64,000 bases of DNA from Desertimonas sp963732335 (GCA_963732335.1 CAVSZO010000007.1:139951-203950); one strand, 5' to 3'. Positions 18,757 to 29,218 are shown, counted from the stretch's first letter. Translations and numbers: made by a program. The notes: generated by a model from the sequence alone, not told the origin.

Positions 18757-18807
18757 TCGATCCGCCGCCACGACCAGCCGGCACCGGCTTCCAGAGCCTC
18801 TTCGTTT

Positions 18808-19636
18808 TCATGAGAACTTCACGGCCTTGAACGCTTCGGTCTGCGCCTTCAAGGCCTGCTCGACCGGGAGCCGTTCCATGCTCGACGCGCCGTAGAAGCC
18901 GTGCAGCCGATCGGCGCGGCGCAGGACGTACTCGGCGTCGGCCGGCTCGGCGATCGGGCCACCATGGCACAGCACGATGACGTCGTCACGGACCTGCCGC
19001 GCCGCGCCCGTCCACTCGTCGATCAGGGCGACGCAGTCGTCGAGCGTCTTCGCCGTCTCGGCGCCGATGCTTCCACCCGTCGTCAGACCCATGTGGCAGA
19101 CGATGATGTCGGCGCCGGCCTCGGTCATCGCCACGGCGTCGTCGGCGGAGAAGACGTACGGCGTGGTCAGCAGGTCGAGCTCCCGGGCGGCGGCGATCAT
19201 CTCGACCTCGAGCCCATACCCCATCCCCGTCTCCTCGAGGTTCTGGCGGAAGACACCGTCGATCAGCCCGACCGTCGGGAAGTTCTGCACGCCGGCGAAG
19301 CCGAGGTCACGCAACTGGCGTGAGGAACACGTCGCGCAACAGGAACGGGTCGGTGCCGTTGACGCCAGCGAGGACTGGCGTGTGCTGCACCACGGGCAGC
19401 ACCTCGCGGGCCATCTCGACGACGATCTCGTTGGCGTTGCCGTAGGCGAGCAACCCGGCCAGCGAACCGCGCCCGGCCATCCGGTAGCGCCCGGAGTTGT
19501 AGATGACGATGAGGTCGATCCCGCCGGCCTCTTCCCACTTCGCCGACAAGCCGGTGCCCGCTCCCCCGCCGACGATCGGGATGCGCTGCTCGATCATCTC
19601 GGCGAAGCGCTCGAGGATCGCGGCTCTCGTTGTCAC
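18808..19636 (-). CDS. Phosphoenolpyruvate hydrolase-like TIM-barrel protein (partner of the Tm-1-like protein), with a frame break
   Basis: About 276 residues, starting MTTRAAILERFAEMIEQRIP at GTG 19636. The barrel shows PIVGGGAGTGLSAKWEEAGG, LIVIYNSGRYRMAGRGSLAG and VLAGVNGTDPFLL, then after a frame change near 19310 FAGVQNFPTVGLIDG, IIVCHMGLTTGGSIG and GFYGASSMERLPVE. This matches the family annotated as PEP hydrolase, which forms the C-terminal half of the plant Tm-1 virus-resistance protein. In bacteria it is usually encoded beside the UPF0261 protein, as here, where the stop and start overlap by 4 bp (GTGA). The true substrate of this pair is not established. Confidence 0.85.
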
Positions 19637-20837
19637 TGCGCCGTCACCTCGTCGAGCGCCTGCATCACGGCGACGGCGAACTCGTGGTCGTTGATGTTGT
19701 GCTGGTAGCGCCGTACCTGCCGGTCGTCGGTCTGCTCGACCAGCTCCTCGATCGTGGTGAACAGGGCGGCATCGGCCTCCGGATCCCAGAACGCCTGACC
19801 AGGGGCATCGAGCAGCGACACGCCGCCCTCCGGCAACAGGAAGCGCACCGGGCCGTCGCAGGCGTTGAGCTTGCCGGCGATGAACTCCCCGAACGCCACG
19901 TTCTCGTCGACCGTCGTGCGCATCAACGTGACCTCCGGGTTGTGCACGTGGAGCAGGCGATCGGCGAACTTCTCCGGCACGCTCGGCTTGGACCCGAAGT
20001 TGACCATGTCGAGGGCACCGCAGGACCCGACGTATGGGACGTTGGTCTGGGCGATGACGTCGAGGCGATCCGGCCCGGCGGGGAACACCCCGCCGACGAC
20101 GAGGTCGGCGACCTCCGTCGTCGTCATGTCGAGCACCGCGGTGATCAGTCCGGATCCGACGAGCTTCTCCATCGACCGTCCGCCGGTTCCGGTGGCGTGG
20201 AACACGAGCGGGTCGTAGCGGCCGGCCAGCGCCTCGACGAGCTGGGTGACCAACGGGGTCGTCACGCCGAACATCGTCAACCCGGCAGCCGGCAGGTCGT
20301 CAGCGCTGGGCGGCACCGGGTTGGCCGCCATCCCGGCGACGGCGTTGGCGGCGTTGCCGAGCACGACCCGGGAGATCCGGTTGAGCCCGGCGACGTCGGT
20401 GATCGAGTACATCATGGCGATGTCGGCGGCGCCGACGTACGGGGCGACGTTGCCCGAGGCGACCGTCGACACCATCACCTTGGGGACGCCGACGGGCAGC
20501 GACTGCATCGCCGGGGTGATCAGCGCCGTGCCGCCGGAGCCGCCGATGCCGATGATCCCGGCGACGTCCGAGCGCGACTTGACGTAGGCGTCGAGGGCGA
20601 TCGCCATCGCCGCCACGGCCGTTCGCCGCGGTCGTCGGAGCGCACCGCATCGGCACCGTCAGGGTGGTGGGCGGCGACCTCGTCGGGAGTGACGGCGCCG
20701 ATCGGTGGCTCGTGCGGTGACGTCCCGACGTCGACCACCACGACGTCGAGGCCGCGCCGACGAACGACGTCGGCGACGTAGGCCAGTTCGTCACCCTTCG
20801 TGTCCGCCGTGCCGACCACGAGAACCGTCATGCTCAT
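19633..20837 (-). CDS. Tm-1-like ATP-binding domain protein (UPF0261), with a frame break
   Basis: About 400 residues in two Rossmann-like domains. It starts MSMTVLVVGTADTKGDELAY at ATG 20837 or the ATG 6 bp later, and continues RRRGLDVVVVDVGT. After a frame change near 20612 come the conserved DVAGIIGIGGSGGTALITPA, VMVSTVASGNVAPYVG, and VFHATGTGGRSMEKLV segments. It corresponds to the N-terminal half of plant Tm-1 and pairs with the TIM-barrel protein encoded directly downstream. Its start overlaps the 3' end of the preceding isomerase gene by 47 bp, indicating tight coupling. Biochemical role unknown. Confidence 0.86.
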
Positions 20838-22081
20838 GAATCCGGTACGCCTCGCGGCCGATGCCCTGCACGGGGATGCCTTGCGCCGGGAGCACCTCGT
20901 GCTGCAGCGCGTACATCGCCGCCGCCGCCTCGTCGATGTGTCGGGTGAAGGCGATCGACCCCTTGAGGATCGGCTCGAGCAGGGCCCGCTCCTGCACACG
21001 CGCCGGCCCGTACTCGTGCTCGACGATCAGCGGCGTCGTGGCTGGATCGAAGTCGAGCAACTCACGGGCAGCGAGCTGGTGGTCGAGCCAGTCGACGCTG
21101 CGGTTCTGCAGGTAGGCCAGCGGGTCGTGGCGCGCCGTCCCGGGCAGTTCGTGCTCGCACAGCACGGTCTGCTTCTTCCACGCGTTGGCGAGATCGGCGG
21201 GGTTCGACGAGATCTCCCCGTCGACCCAGTCGCCGCGCTGCACGGTCTGCCCGCCGTAGCCCCAGCCGGCCACGCCCTTGGCGTCGATGACCTGGCCCTT
21301 GACGTGCATCCCGGCGATGAGGAACCCGTACCCGGCGTCGGCGAGGTACTGGAACAGCGAGCGGGTGTCCTGGCCCATCAGGATGGCGTGCGACGGGTCG
21401 TAGTGGATGCGGAACTGGTCGCCGACGCCGTTGCGCTCGCAGATCTGGTGGAGGGCGATCCACATCCCCGGCGCGTAGCCGATGTTGTTGTGGAAGTTGT
21501 CCTTGGGCGTCCATCCCGGCATCGGGCACTGCTCGACGCGGTACTGCAGGCCGCGATTCTTGGCCTCCTGGAGGAGCGGCACGAAGCTGTTCTCGAACTC
21601 GATCAGGTTCTGGTCCATCGACTTGGACTGGTCGCGGCCGACGAACCCGGTGACCGCGGCGACGCCGAGGAGCACGGCGGCGTCCATCACCGAGATCATG
21701 AAGTCGTGCTTCTTGCGGCGGATCGCCGGGTCCTCGTGGAGCATGTCGTCGAAGTAGGCGACGTCGGCGATGGCGACGCCCGTGTCGTCGACTGCGGCGA
21801 GGACGCGCTTGGCGCGGACGTCGTTGAACGGCTCGCGCAGGTCGAGCGTGTTGGCGACGGGATCGAGCATCGCCTCGGCCGGCACGTCGGCGACCGATCG
21901 GGTGAAGGGCGGCCGACAGCTCGATGCAGTCGGCATTGAGGGCCTTGGCGAAGTCGAGCCACTCCTCGACGGCGAGATCTGGGTCGGGGTCGCGGCGCTC
22001 ACGCGGCGTGAGCTCCTGCAGGGCGGCGGTGAGCACGCCGACGGGCATGTTGACGGGTGCGAAGGGTGCGGGATCAGTCAT
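20791..22081 (-). CDS. Xylose-isomerase-like TIM-barrel protein, with a frame break
   Basis: About 430 residues, starting MTDPAPFAPVNMPVGVLTAA at ATG 22081 with AAGAGG upstream. The first barrel strand DCIELSAALH is joined near 21905 to SVADVPAEAMLDPVANTLDL. Metal-ligand regions YRVEQCPMPGWTPKDNFHNN, FRIHYDPSHAILMGQDT and IAGMHVKGQVIDAKG are intact. This is a longer relative of the sugar phosphate isomerases; similar genes sit in inositol and rare-sugar clusters beside Gfo/Idh enzymes. Its start overlaps the Gfo/Idh stop by 4 bp (ATGA). Confidence 0.84.
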
Positions 22082-23288
22082 GGCGATACCTCTTTGGTAG
22101 GTGGTGACTCGACGTCGATCGGGCGATCGGTTGCGCGCCGACTCGATGGCTGCGTGGAGCACGCGCTGGGTCTGGCAGGGCGTCGGCGAAGTCGGGCAGC
22201 GGCACCAGCGGAGGGCGGCCGCCGAGGACGGCGAGGATGTCGGCTGCCTGGTTGACGAAGCCGTGCTCGTAGCCGAGCCCGTGGCTGTCGGGCCACCACG
22301 CCGCGGCGTAGGGATGGCCGTCGCCGCCGCGGGTCACGTCGATCGTCGTCCACCCCTGGCGGCGCCCGTCGCCGGTGGCGTCGTAGAACCCGAGCTCGTT
22401 CATCCGCTCGAAGTCGAAGCGCAAGGCGCCGCGCTCGCCGTGGATCTCGAACCGGTTGGCGTTGTGATAGCCGGTCGCCAGCCGCGACGCCTCGAAGCTG
22501 GCCAGTCCGCCGCCGCTCATCCGGGCGAGGAACAACACGGCGTCGTCGACCGTGCTCGGGGCAGTCGCCCCGCCTGTCGCCGCTCCGGCTCCGGCGATCT
22601 CGCCGCCGGCGCCGCCTTCGATCACGGTGCGCTCGGTGATGAAGGTGTGCTCGATCGCCCCTTCGATCGTGACGATCTCCTCGCCGGTGATGAAGCGCAC
22701 CATGTCGACGATGTGGGCGTTGAGGTCGCCGTGGGCGCCCGATCCGGCGACGTCGCCCTGGAAGCGCCAGAGCAGCGGGGTGTCCGGACCACCCCAGCTC
22801 TGCAGGTAGGCGGCGCGTACGTGGTAGATCCGCCCGAGGACACCTTCGGCGACGAGTTGGTGGGCGAGGGCAACCGCGGGCACCCGGCGGTAGTTGAACC
22901 AGACGAACGTCGATCCCGACGCCGAGGCGGCGGCCGCCGCCATCGCCTCGGCGTCGGCGAGGGTGCCGGCCAGCGGCTTCTCGCAGGCGACGTGCTTGCC
23001 GGCTTCGAGGGCGGCGATCGCCTGCTCGGCATGCACGTTGTTCGGTGTGGCGACGTCGACGAGATCGACTTCATCCGAAGTCGCCGCGACGCGCCAATCG
23101 GTCGTCGTGCCGGCCCATCCCCAGCGGGTGGCGAACTCGGCGAGCTCGCTCTCGTTGCGGCCGCACACCAGGTGCATCGCCGGCAGCGGATCGACGTCGA
23201 AGAAGTGGCCGACGGTCGACCAGGCGTTGGAGTGCGCCCGGCCCATGAACTTGGATCCGATGAGGGCGACGTTGATCCGTTGTGTCAT
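22078..23288 (-). CDS. Gfo/Idh/MocA family oxidoreductase, with frame breaks at the C-terminus
   Basis: An NAD(P)-dependent sugar or inositol dehydrogenase of about 400 residues. It starts MTQRINVALIGSKFMGRAHS at ATG 23288, with the dinucleotide fold and the catalytic motif KHVACEKPLAGTLADAEAMA near residue 93. The second domain contains YRRVPAVALAHQLV and GDLNAHIVDMVRF, the latter with the likely catalytic histidine. Two single-base changes near 22180 and 22120 are needed to reach the natural end ...SPPTKEVSP, whose stop overlaps the next start. It overlaps the stop of the upstream ATPase gene by 4 bp (ATGA). Confidence 0.88.
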
Positions 23289-24010
23289 GCGACATCCTCG
23301 ATCGTTTCGACGCCGAGGTACCGGCGTTGGAGGTTGGGGTCGTCGAGCAGCGCCGTTGCCGTCGTCTCGGCCTCGATCCGGCCGGCAACCATGACGAGGA
23401 CCCGCTCGGCCATGTGCGTCGCGGCGTAGAGGTTCTGCTCGACGACGAGCACGGCGACGCCCTCGTCGACGAGGTGCCGCACGACCTCGATCAGCGTGTC
23501 GACGATGGTCGGCGCCAGACCTTCCGACGGCTCGTCCATCATCACCAGCGAGCCGTTGAGCAGCAGCGCCCGGCCGACGGCGAGCATCTGCTGCTCGCCA
23601 CCCGAGAGGTCGCCGGCACGGCTGCGGCGTCGCTGAGCGAGGCGCGGGAACAGCTCGAACACGGCATCTGGCGTCCACCGCTTGCCGCGCGCACCCTTGG
23701 CCAGCATGGCGATGTGCTCGTCGACGGTGAGCGTGGCGAACAGCCGGCGACCCTGCGGGACGTAGGCGATCCCCGCTTGGGCGATGCGCTCGGGATGGCG
23801 ACCAGACAGCGTCGTGCCGCCGAGCGAGACCGTGCCGGACGTCGTCGGGAGCAGGCCGATGATCGTGTCGCACAGCGTCGACTTGCCCATCCCGTTGCGT
23901 CCGATGATCGCCACCGGCTCGACACCCATCGAGAACGACACGTTCTCGAGCACTTGTGAGGTGCCGTACCCGGAGCACAGGTCGTCGATCTGGAGCAGGG
24001 TGTCAGGCAT
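23285..24010 (-). CDS. Branched-chain-type ABC transporter ATP-binding protein (LivF family)
   Basis: A complete 241-residue ATPase: LQIDDLCSGYGTSQVLENVS, Walker A IIGRNGMGKST near residue 37, LSGGEQQMLAVGRAL as signature, Walker B LVMMDEPSEGLAP and LVVEQN as switch. The short length and SEGLAP identify the LivF branch. It overlaps livG by 8 bp. Despite the family name, clusters with sugar-type enzymes suggest that the importer carries a sugar acid, urea-like or other polar metabolite rather than leucine. Confidence 0.92.
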   Translation of the reverse strand: MPDTLLQIDDLCSGYGTSQVLENVSFSMGVEPVAIIGRNGMGKSTLCDTIIGLLPTTSGTVSLGGTTLSGRHPERIAQAGIAYVPQGRRLFATLTVDEHIAMLAKGARGKRWTPDAVFELFPRLAQRRRSRAGDLSGGEQQMLAVGRALLLNGSLVMMDEPSEGLAPTIVDTLIEVVRHLVDEGVAVLVVEQNLYAATHMAERVLVMVAGRIEAETTATALLDDPNLQRRYLGVETIEDVA

Positions 24011-24797
24011 GGCTGCCTGCCATTCCGAGGTAGACCTCGTTGACCAACGGGTCGTGGCGGATCTGTTCCGGCGTGCCCTCGGCGATCACCAGCCCGTCGG
24101 CCATCACCACGACGCGCTCGGCGATGCGCAGGGCGACGTCCATGTCGTGTTCGATGAGGAGCAACGTCGTGTTGGCGCTGAGGGCGCGGAGCAGATCGGT
24201 CAGGTGCTCACGCTCACCGCGGGACAAGCCCGAGGCGGGTTCGTCGAGCATCATCAGCTCCGGATCGGTGACGACGACCATGCCGACTTCGAGTTGGCGC
24301 TGCTGTCCGTGCGACAGGTCGCCGACCACGGTGTCGAGGCGGTCGCCGAGCCACACCGCGGCGGCGGCCGCCCGTGCCGCCTCGCGGCCTGGGCCATGCA
24401 GGCTGCGCCGGCTCAGCGAGCGGTGGCTTCCGTGTTTGCCGATCCACGCCAGCTGCAGGTTGTCCTCGACGGTGAGGCCCGGGAACAGCCTGGTCTTCTG
24501 ATAGGTGCGGGCGACGCCGAGCTTGGTCCGGCGCCGCGACGGCGCCGTCGTGCAGTCGACGCCGTTGATGGTGACGGTGCCGCCGGTCGGGTGCAGGTCA
24601 CCGGCAATGACGTTGAACAACGTCGTCTTGCCGGCGCCGTTGGGGCCGAGCACGGCGAGGCGCTCGCCCCGGGCGACGTCGACGTTGACGCCGCCCAGGG
24701 CGAGCAGTCCACCGAAGGCGACGACGACGTCGCGCAGCTGCACGAAGGGCGAGCCGCCCTCCGGCCTTTGCACTGCCGTCGTCGCCGTCTCACTCAT
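24003..24797 (-). CDS. Branched-chain-type ABC transporter ATP-binding protein (LivG family)
   Basis: A 264-residue ATPase. FVQLRDVVVAFGGLLALGGV is followed by Walker A VLGPNGAGKTTLFNVIAG near residue 49, the LivG-typical VARTYQKTRLFPGLTVEDNL, signature LSHGQQRQLEVGM, Walker B LMMLDEPASGLSRGE and LLLIEHDMDV. It overlaps the binding-protein gene by 4 bp and livF by 8 bp. It works as a heterodimer with the LivF-type subunit. Confidence 0.92.
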   Translation of the reverse strand: MSETATTAVQRPEGGSPFVQLRDVVVAFGGLLALGGVNVDVARGERLAVLGPNGAGKTTLFNVIAGDLHPTGGTVTINGVDCTTAPSRRRTKLGVARTYQKTRLFPGLTVEDNLQLAWIGKHGSHRSLSRRSLHGPGREAARAAAAAVWLGDRLDTVVGDLSHGQQRQLEVGMVVVTDPELMMLDEPASGLSRGEREHLTDLLRALSANTTLLLIEHDMDVALRIAERVVVMADGLVIAEGTPEQIRHDPLVNEVYLGMAGSHA

Positions 24798-26340
24798 GCG
24801 GCTTCGGTGGTCTCCGTTGCCGCCGGCTCAGTGGCGGCCGGCTCGGTGCCAACCGGCTCGGTGCCCATTGGCTCGGTGCCGGCAGGGGCGCTTCCTGCGG
24901 TGGCCCCGTCGGTCTGCGGGACACCGTCGACCACCGGGATGGCGTTGCCGGTCCACGGAAGATCACGCGCCTCGCAGGTTGGGTTCTCGCGGTCCGGTGG
25001 CGGCGTGTCCGGGCCGAACGTCCCGCCGAAGGTCTGGTCGACCTGCGGGATGATCGCCACGGTCTGCTGGACGACCTCACCGCTCTCCTCGTCGAGGACG
25101 AGTTGGGCGACGAACGTGTCGACGATCGCCTGGCGGTTCTCGTCGAGCGTCACGGTGCCGAACGGCGCCTCCAACGGCATCGTCGACAGCGCCTCGCGGA
25201 ACGCGGCGTGTCCGTCGGACAGGTCACCTTCCACGGCGTTGAGCGCCTGCACCATGGCGAGACCGGCGACGTAGTAGCCGTAGAAGAAGCCGAAGCCTGC
25301 CGTCACCGACGGCGGTGCCGCCTCGCCTCCGGTGATGCCCCCGACGAGCGACTCCCAGGCGGCGTCGGCGCTGGCCTTGTACTCGTCGATCAACGGCGTG
25401 TGCACGTCGGGCGGGAAGGCGGCGAACCCGCCGATGTACGCACCGGCGATGCCTGGGCCGAGGGCCGTCGCCAGCCCTGGGTTGAAGAACAGGTTGCCGG
25501 CGTGCTGGTCGCCGGTCAGGTCGCCCTTGGCGTTGACGAACGCCTCCAACGCCGCCTGCGTGCCGGTGCCGCCGACCACCCAGAAGTAGCCGTCGACCTC
25601 GTCGGGATCGGGCAACTGCTGGATGAACGACGAGTAGTCCGTCGTGCCCAGCGGCGGGAACACCCGCGTCACCACGTCGCCGCCGACGGCGCAGAAGTCG
25701 GCGATGAAGCCGGCGGCGGACGTCCAGCCGAAGCTGTAGTCGTCGGCGATCACCGCGCCGTGCGCCAACCGGCCTCGTTGTACAGCCGGTCGCCGAGCCC
25801 GGCGTTCCACATCGCCCCGTCACCGTGGAAGCGGAAGAAGTTCGGCGCCTGCACCTGCAGCGTCGGTTCCTGCGACCCGGCGATGCCGTTGATGAACGTC
25901 ACCTCGGGATGGTCGTTGGCGTAGTTGGCGATGGCGATCGCCTCGTCGCCGGACAGCGGGCCGATGACGATCTCGGCATTGTTCTGCTCGACGAGCGTGC
26001 GCACCTCCTGGATGATCCGGTCCGCAGTGTCGTCGCCGCAGCCGACACCGACGACCTCGATCGGCCGCCCGCCGGCCACCGCCCCGGTGAACCCCTCGAG
26101 GGCCGTCGTGGTCGAGTTGGACGTCGCCCCGGCCTCGTTGATCATGGCCAGCGTGACGCCGGCGACGACGTCTTCGTTGAAGCCGCCGAACGCCCCTTCA
26201 CACTCGGCGAGGATGCCGAGGCGGATCGGCTCGCCGTCCCCCGCCGGCACGGTGGTGGCGCCGACGGTGCCGGCACCGACGGTTCCTACGAGGGCGAGCG
26301 AGGCGACCACGGCCCCCCGTCTCGCGGTCTTGTGATTCAT
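24794..26340 (-). CDS. ABC transporter substrate-binding protein (LivJ/amide type), with a frame break
   Basis: About 515 residues. The N-terminus MNHKTARRGAVVASLALVGT has a Sec signal with a basic start and a hydrophobic core. The first lobe reads RLGILAECEGAFGGFNEDVV; the second continues after a frame change near 25765 with VIADDYSFGWTSAAGFIADF. The hinge and ligand regions VIGPLSGDEAIAIANYA are present. The extreme C-terminus is a low-complexity tail of repeated GTEP and ATEP units (about residues 485-510), possibly a wall-spanning linker. The gene lies between the permease and ATPase genes, overlapping both by 4 bp. Confidence 0.87.
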
Positions 26341-27389
26341 GTGGATTCCTCCATGGTTGTTGTGGACAGGGTTGGGTGTGGCCGACCGCCCGGAACGGCC
26401 GTCGCTGAGGCGGTCGGCTGACGCCGGTGATCAGTCCCATCAGGCCGTTCGGCGAGGCGACGACGATGATCAGCACGACGACGCCGACCACCGTGTTGAA
26501 GCGGGCCTCGGTGATCCCGATGCGGTCGACGAGCGGGAGCGATCGCATGTAGTTGTTGGCGACGACGAACACGAAGGCGCCGAGCCAGGCGCCTTCGAGG
26601 TGGCTGATCCCGCCGATGACGGCAACAACGAACAGATCGAGAGTCGCACCGATGTTGACCGAGTTGGGATCGATCTGGCCGTTCCACCAGATGTTGATGA
26701 CGCCGGCGAGCCCAGCGACGAAGCCGGCCATGGCGAACGCCAGCGTGCGGTGCAGCGGCACGTTGAACCCGAGCGAGCTCATCCGCACCGGGTCGTCGCG
26801 AATGCCCTCGAGGGTCAGGCCGAACGGTGTCCGGCGCAGCGCGCGGAAGCCGACGTAGGCGACCACCGACAGACACGAGGACGGCGTAGTACAGGCGCAC
26901 GGGGTGGGTGTCGAAGAAGGCAGGCGGGTTGACGCCGGTGATCCCGCCGAACCCGGAGATCGACGTGACCTGGCCGAACACGTAGTAGCCGATGACCGCG
27001 TACGTCAGCGTGAGCATCAGGAAGTAGATGCCCGTCGTGCGGCTGCCGACGGCGCCGAGCACGAACGCCACCAGCCGTGGCGATGGCGAGGGCGATCACC
27101 ACGGCGAGCCACGGGTCGAGGCCGAGCTTGAGTCCCTTGCCCGATTCGGCCACGCAGTTGCCGATCGTGAAGCTGGCGACGCCGACGAGGAGGTACTGGG
27201 CGAGCGAGACCATGCCGACGTAGCTGGCGAGGAACACGATCGACGACGCCGCCAGGCCGAGGATCAGCGTGCGGGTGAGGGCGAAGTTGACGAAGAACTC
27301 GGTGCCGACAAGCGGCAGGAGGAGCAGCAGGGCGACGGCGACGCACGACGACGACGGTCCGCATCGGTCGAGGCGTTCGATCGTCTCAT
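26337..27389 (-). CDS. Branched-chain-type ABC transporter permease (LivM family), several frame breaks
   Basis: About 350 residues when the frames are joined. It starts MRRSNASTDADRRRRAS at ATG 27389, overlapping the livH stop by 4 bp, then hydrophobic segments ALLLLLPLVGTEFFVNFAL, SYVGMVSLAQYLLVGVASF, MAFVLGAVGSRTTGIYFLML, and the LivM hallmark GLTLEGIRDDPVRMSSLGFN. The end, IVVASPNGLMGLITG, is followed by a short hydrophilic tail. Breaks fall near 27335, 27065, 26860 and 26400. All hallmark segments are intact, so the gene is probably functional in the organism. Confidence 0.82.
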
Positions 27390-28480
27390 TCCGAACCCGG
27401 CCGTCCGAACAGTCCGTACGGACGCACCGCCAGCACGATGGCGAGCAGGGCGAACGAGAAGATGATCGAGTAGTACGTGTAGTCGCTCGGCAGATACACC
27501 GGGGCGAAGGCGGTGACCATCCCGTAGAGCAGCGAGCCGGCGACGGCGCCCTTGATCGAACCGAGCCCGCCGATGATCACGACGACGAGCGAGTGGAGCA
27601 ACCACTGGCCGTCGGCGCCCGTGGCGACACCGGCGAAGGAGGCGACCATCACGCCGCCCATCCCGGCGAGGAACGACCCGACGAAGAACGTCACGGCGAA
27701 GACGATCCCGATGTTGATGCCGAGGGCGCGGACCATCGCCTGATCGGCGACGCCGGCACGGATGATGATGCCCATCCGCGTCCGGTTGAGCCACAGCCAC
27801 AGCAGGGCGCCGACGACGAGGGCGATCCCGAGGATGAACAGGCGGCTGGTGGCGTAGCGCTGACCGAAGATCTCGACGAAGTGGGTGACGCCGCCGGGCC
27901 ACGACATCGACTGGGCCAGCCCGCCGGCGCGGGCGAGCAACTGGTCGGCGAGGATGATCGACGATGGCCAGGGTGATCAGCGCCTGGCGCAACTCCTGTC
28001 CCTGGTTCCAGCGCAGGAACACCTCGAACATGAACAGCCCGACGACCGCTGCGATCGCGGCGCCGACGAGCAGCGGGACGATCCACGACAGCATGTCGAC
28101 GTCCTCGGGGGTGATGTTGCGCTCCTTGCCGACCATCCGCTGCTGCACCTCGATGGCGATGTAGGCGGCGAGCAGAAAGAGCGATCCGTGGGCCATGTTG
28201 ACGGTGCGCATCAGGCCGAAGATCAGGGTGAACCCGGCGGCGACGATGAAGTACAGGCCGGCGGACGTCAGCCCGTCGAGCAGGGTGACGACGAACTCCC
28301 CCGGTTCGCTGGCGGCCGAGCCGGCCGACGTGCCGCGGGCGAAGAGGAGGACCCAGGCGAGCAGGAGGACCAGCGGGATGGCGCCGAGGACCGTCCGCGT
28401 GTCGAGTCGGCGGCGCGGGCCGACCGAGCCACGTGCCGGTTCGAGCGATCCGATGTGTCGCTGACGAAGTCAGCCGTCAT
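27386..28480 (-). CDS. Branched-chain-type ABC transporter permease (LivH family), frame breaks
   Basis: About 365 residues. The ATG at 28480 starts MTADFVSDTSDRSNR; after a frame change near 28430 comes a first helix PLVLLLAWVLLFARG and then the LivH core GLTSAGLYFIVAAGFTLIFG followed by LMRTVNMAHGSLFLLAAYIA. After another break near 27950 the protein continues with the conserved RTRMGIIIRAGVADQAMVRA and VVVIIGGLGSIKGAVAGSLL. It is the first gene of the operon of about 12 genes. A GTTACGTAAC palindrome lies 44 bp upstream of the start. Confidence 0.83.
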
Positions 28481-28523
28481 TGCACTCCACGTCCCCCGAG
28501 GTGCGCCGAAACCCTGCCCGGAG

Positions 28524-28533
28524 GTTACGTAAC
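28524..28533. promoter_or_regulatory. GTTACGTAAC palindrome upstream of the Liv operon
   Basis: A perfect 10-bp palindrome 44 bp before the livH ATG in the 110-bp leader. It could be the core of an operator for the catabolic operon. No regulator gene is found in or next to the operon, so the protein that binds here, if any, is unknown. I could not pick a convincing promoter in this leader. Confidence 0.3.
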
Positions 28534-28589
28534 GGCGCCGTGGCCGAGCCAGTGCCGACCGAGGGGGTCCGAAAGCACTAGAAGCGTGT

Positions 28590-28634
28590 CTGTGTCAGCG
28601 TGTAAGCCCTCGGCGGGCATACATGCTGACACAG
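28590..28634 (-). terminator. Palindrome downstream of the DinB-like gene (element F)
   Basis: CTGTGTCAGCGTGTA (28590-28604) pairs with TACATGCTGACACAG (28620-28634) with one mismatch and a 15-base loop. It starts 12 bp after the stop of the gene at 28646. There is no T tract, but the strong stem and position suggest a terminator. Confidence 0.55.
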
Positions 28635-28645
28635 AGCGCTCGGGG

Positions 28646-29218
28646 TCAGCTGGGGCGCCAGTTGGGGTCGCGGCCGATGAACCCGAGCATCCGGTCCTGC
28701 ACGGGGGCGTCGTCGGGGACCGGGACCCGTGGCCCGTACTGCCCGGACCCGCGCATCGCCTCCTCGAACGGGATCATGCCCTCGAGCAACTCGGCGCAGT
28801 ACTCGGGATCGAGGGTGTCGTCCTGGCCGGTCGCCCGGGCGAGATCCCAAGTGTGCATGAACACGTCGGCGGTGTAGAAGCGGTCGATCGCGTCGGGGAG
28901 CGGAACGTCGCCAATGTGGCGGTTGGCCAACACCTTGTCCGCCGTCGACGGGTCGTCGAGAACGGCTTGCACGGCGTCTGCCTGCGCCTGCCAGGCGCCG
29001 ACCGGGTCGTCAGCGACCGACGGTCCGGCCGGCAGCTGGATGCCGGAGCCGCTGGCGAGGAAACCCGGGAACCACTCCACCAGGTGGCCGACGACGTCGC
29101 GGGCCGTCCAGCCGGCGACCGGTGAGGGGGCGTCCCACCCGTCGGGGCTGGCCACCCCGCGCACCCGATCAGTGAATGTGCCGGCGACCCGGCGGTGGTT
29201 CTCGGCGGCTGTCGTCAT
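28646..29218 (-). CDS. Maleylpyruvate isomerase N-terminal / DinB-like mycothiol-dependent family protein (TIGR03086 type)
   Basis: A 190-residue four-helix-bundle protein. The metal-binding histidines are seen in DVVGHLVEWFPG near residue 45 and in DVFMHTWDLARATGQD near residue 120, the latter a signature of the TIGR03086 group. Family members use a metal and often mycothiol, the actinobacterial thiol, for detoxification or isomerisation. The ATG at 29218 is preferred; a TTG 12 bases upstream is possible. It is a single-gene unit with its own promoter and two tandem palindromic operators at 29240-29301, so expression is probably induced by a ligand of a TetR-like repressor encoded elsewhere. 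Confidence 0.86.
   Translation of the reverse strand: MTTAAENHRRVAGTFTDRVRGVASPDGWDAPSPVAGWTARDVVGHLVEWFPGFLASGSGIQLPAGPSVADDPVGAWQAQADAVQAVLDDPSTADKVLANRHIGDVPLPDAIDRFYTADVFMHTWDLARATGQDDTLDPEYCAELLEGMIPFEEAMRGSGQYGPRVPVPDDAPVQDRMLGFIGRDPNWRPS

Noticed and set aside
22074..23978. Fusion of an ABC ATPase region with a Gfo/Idh oxidoreductase
   Set aside because: The upstream half is an out-of-frame reading of the LivF gene; the oxidoreductase has its own ATG at 23288 overlapping the LivF stop.
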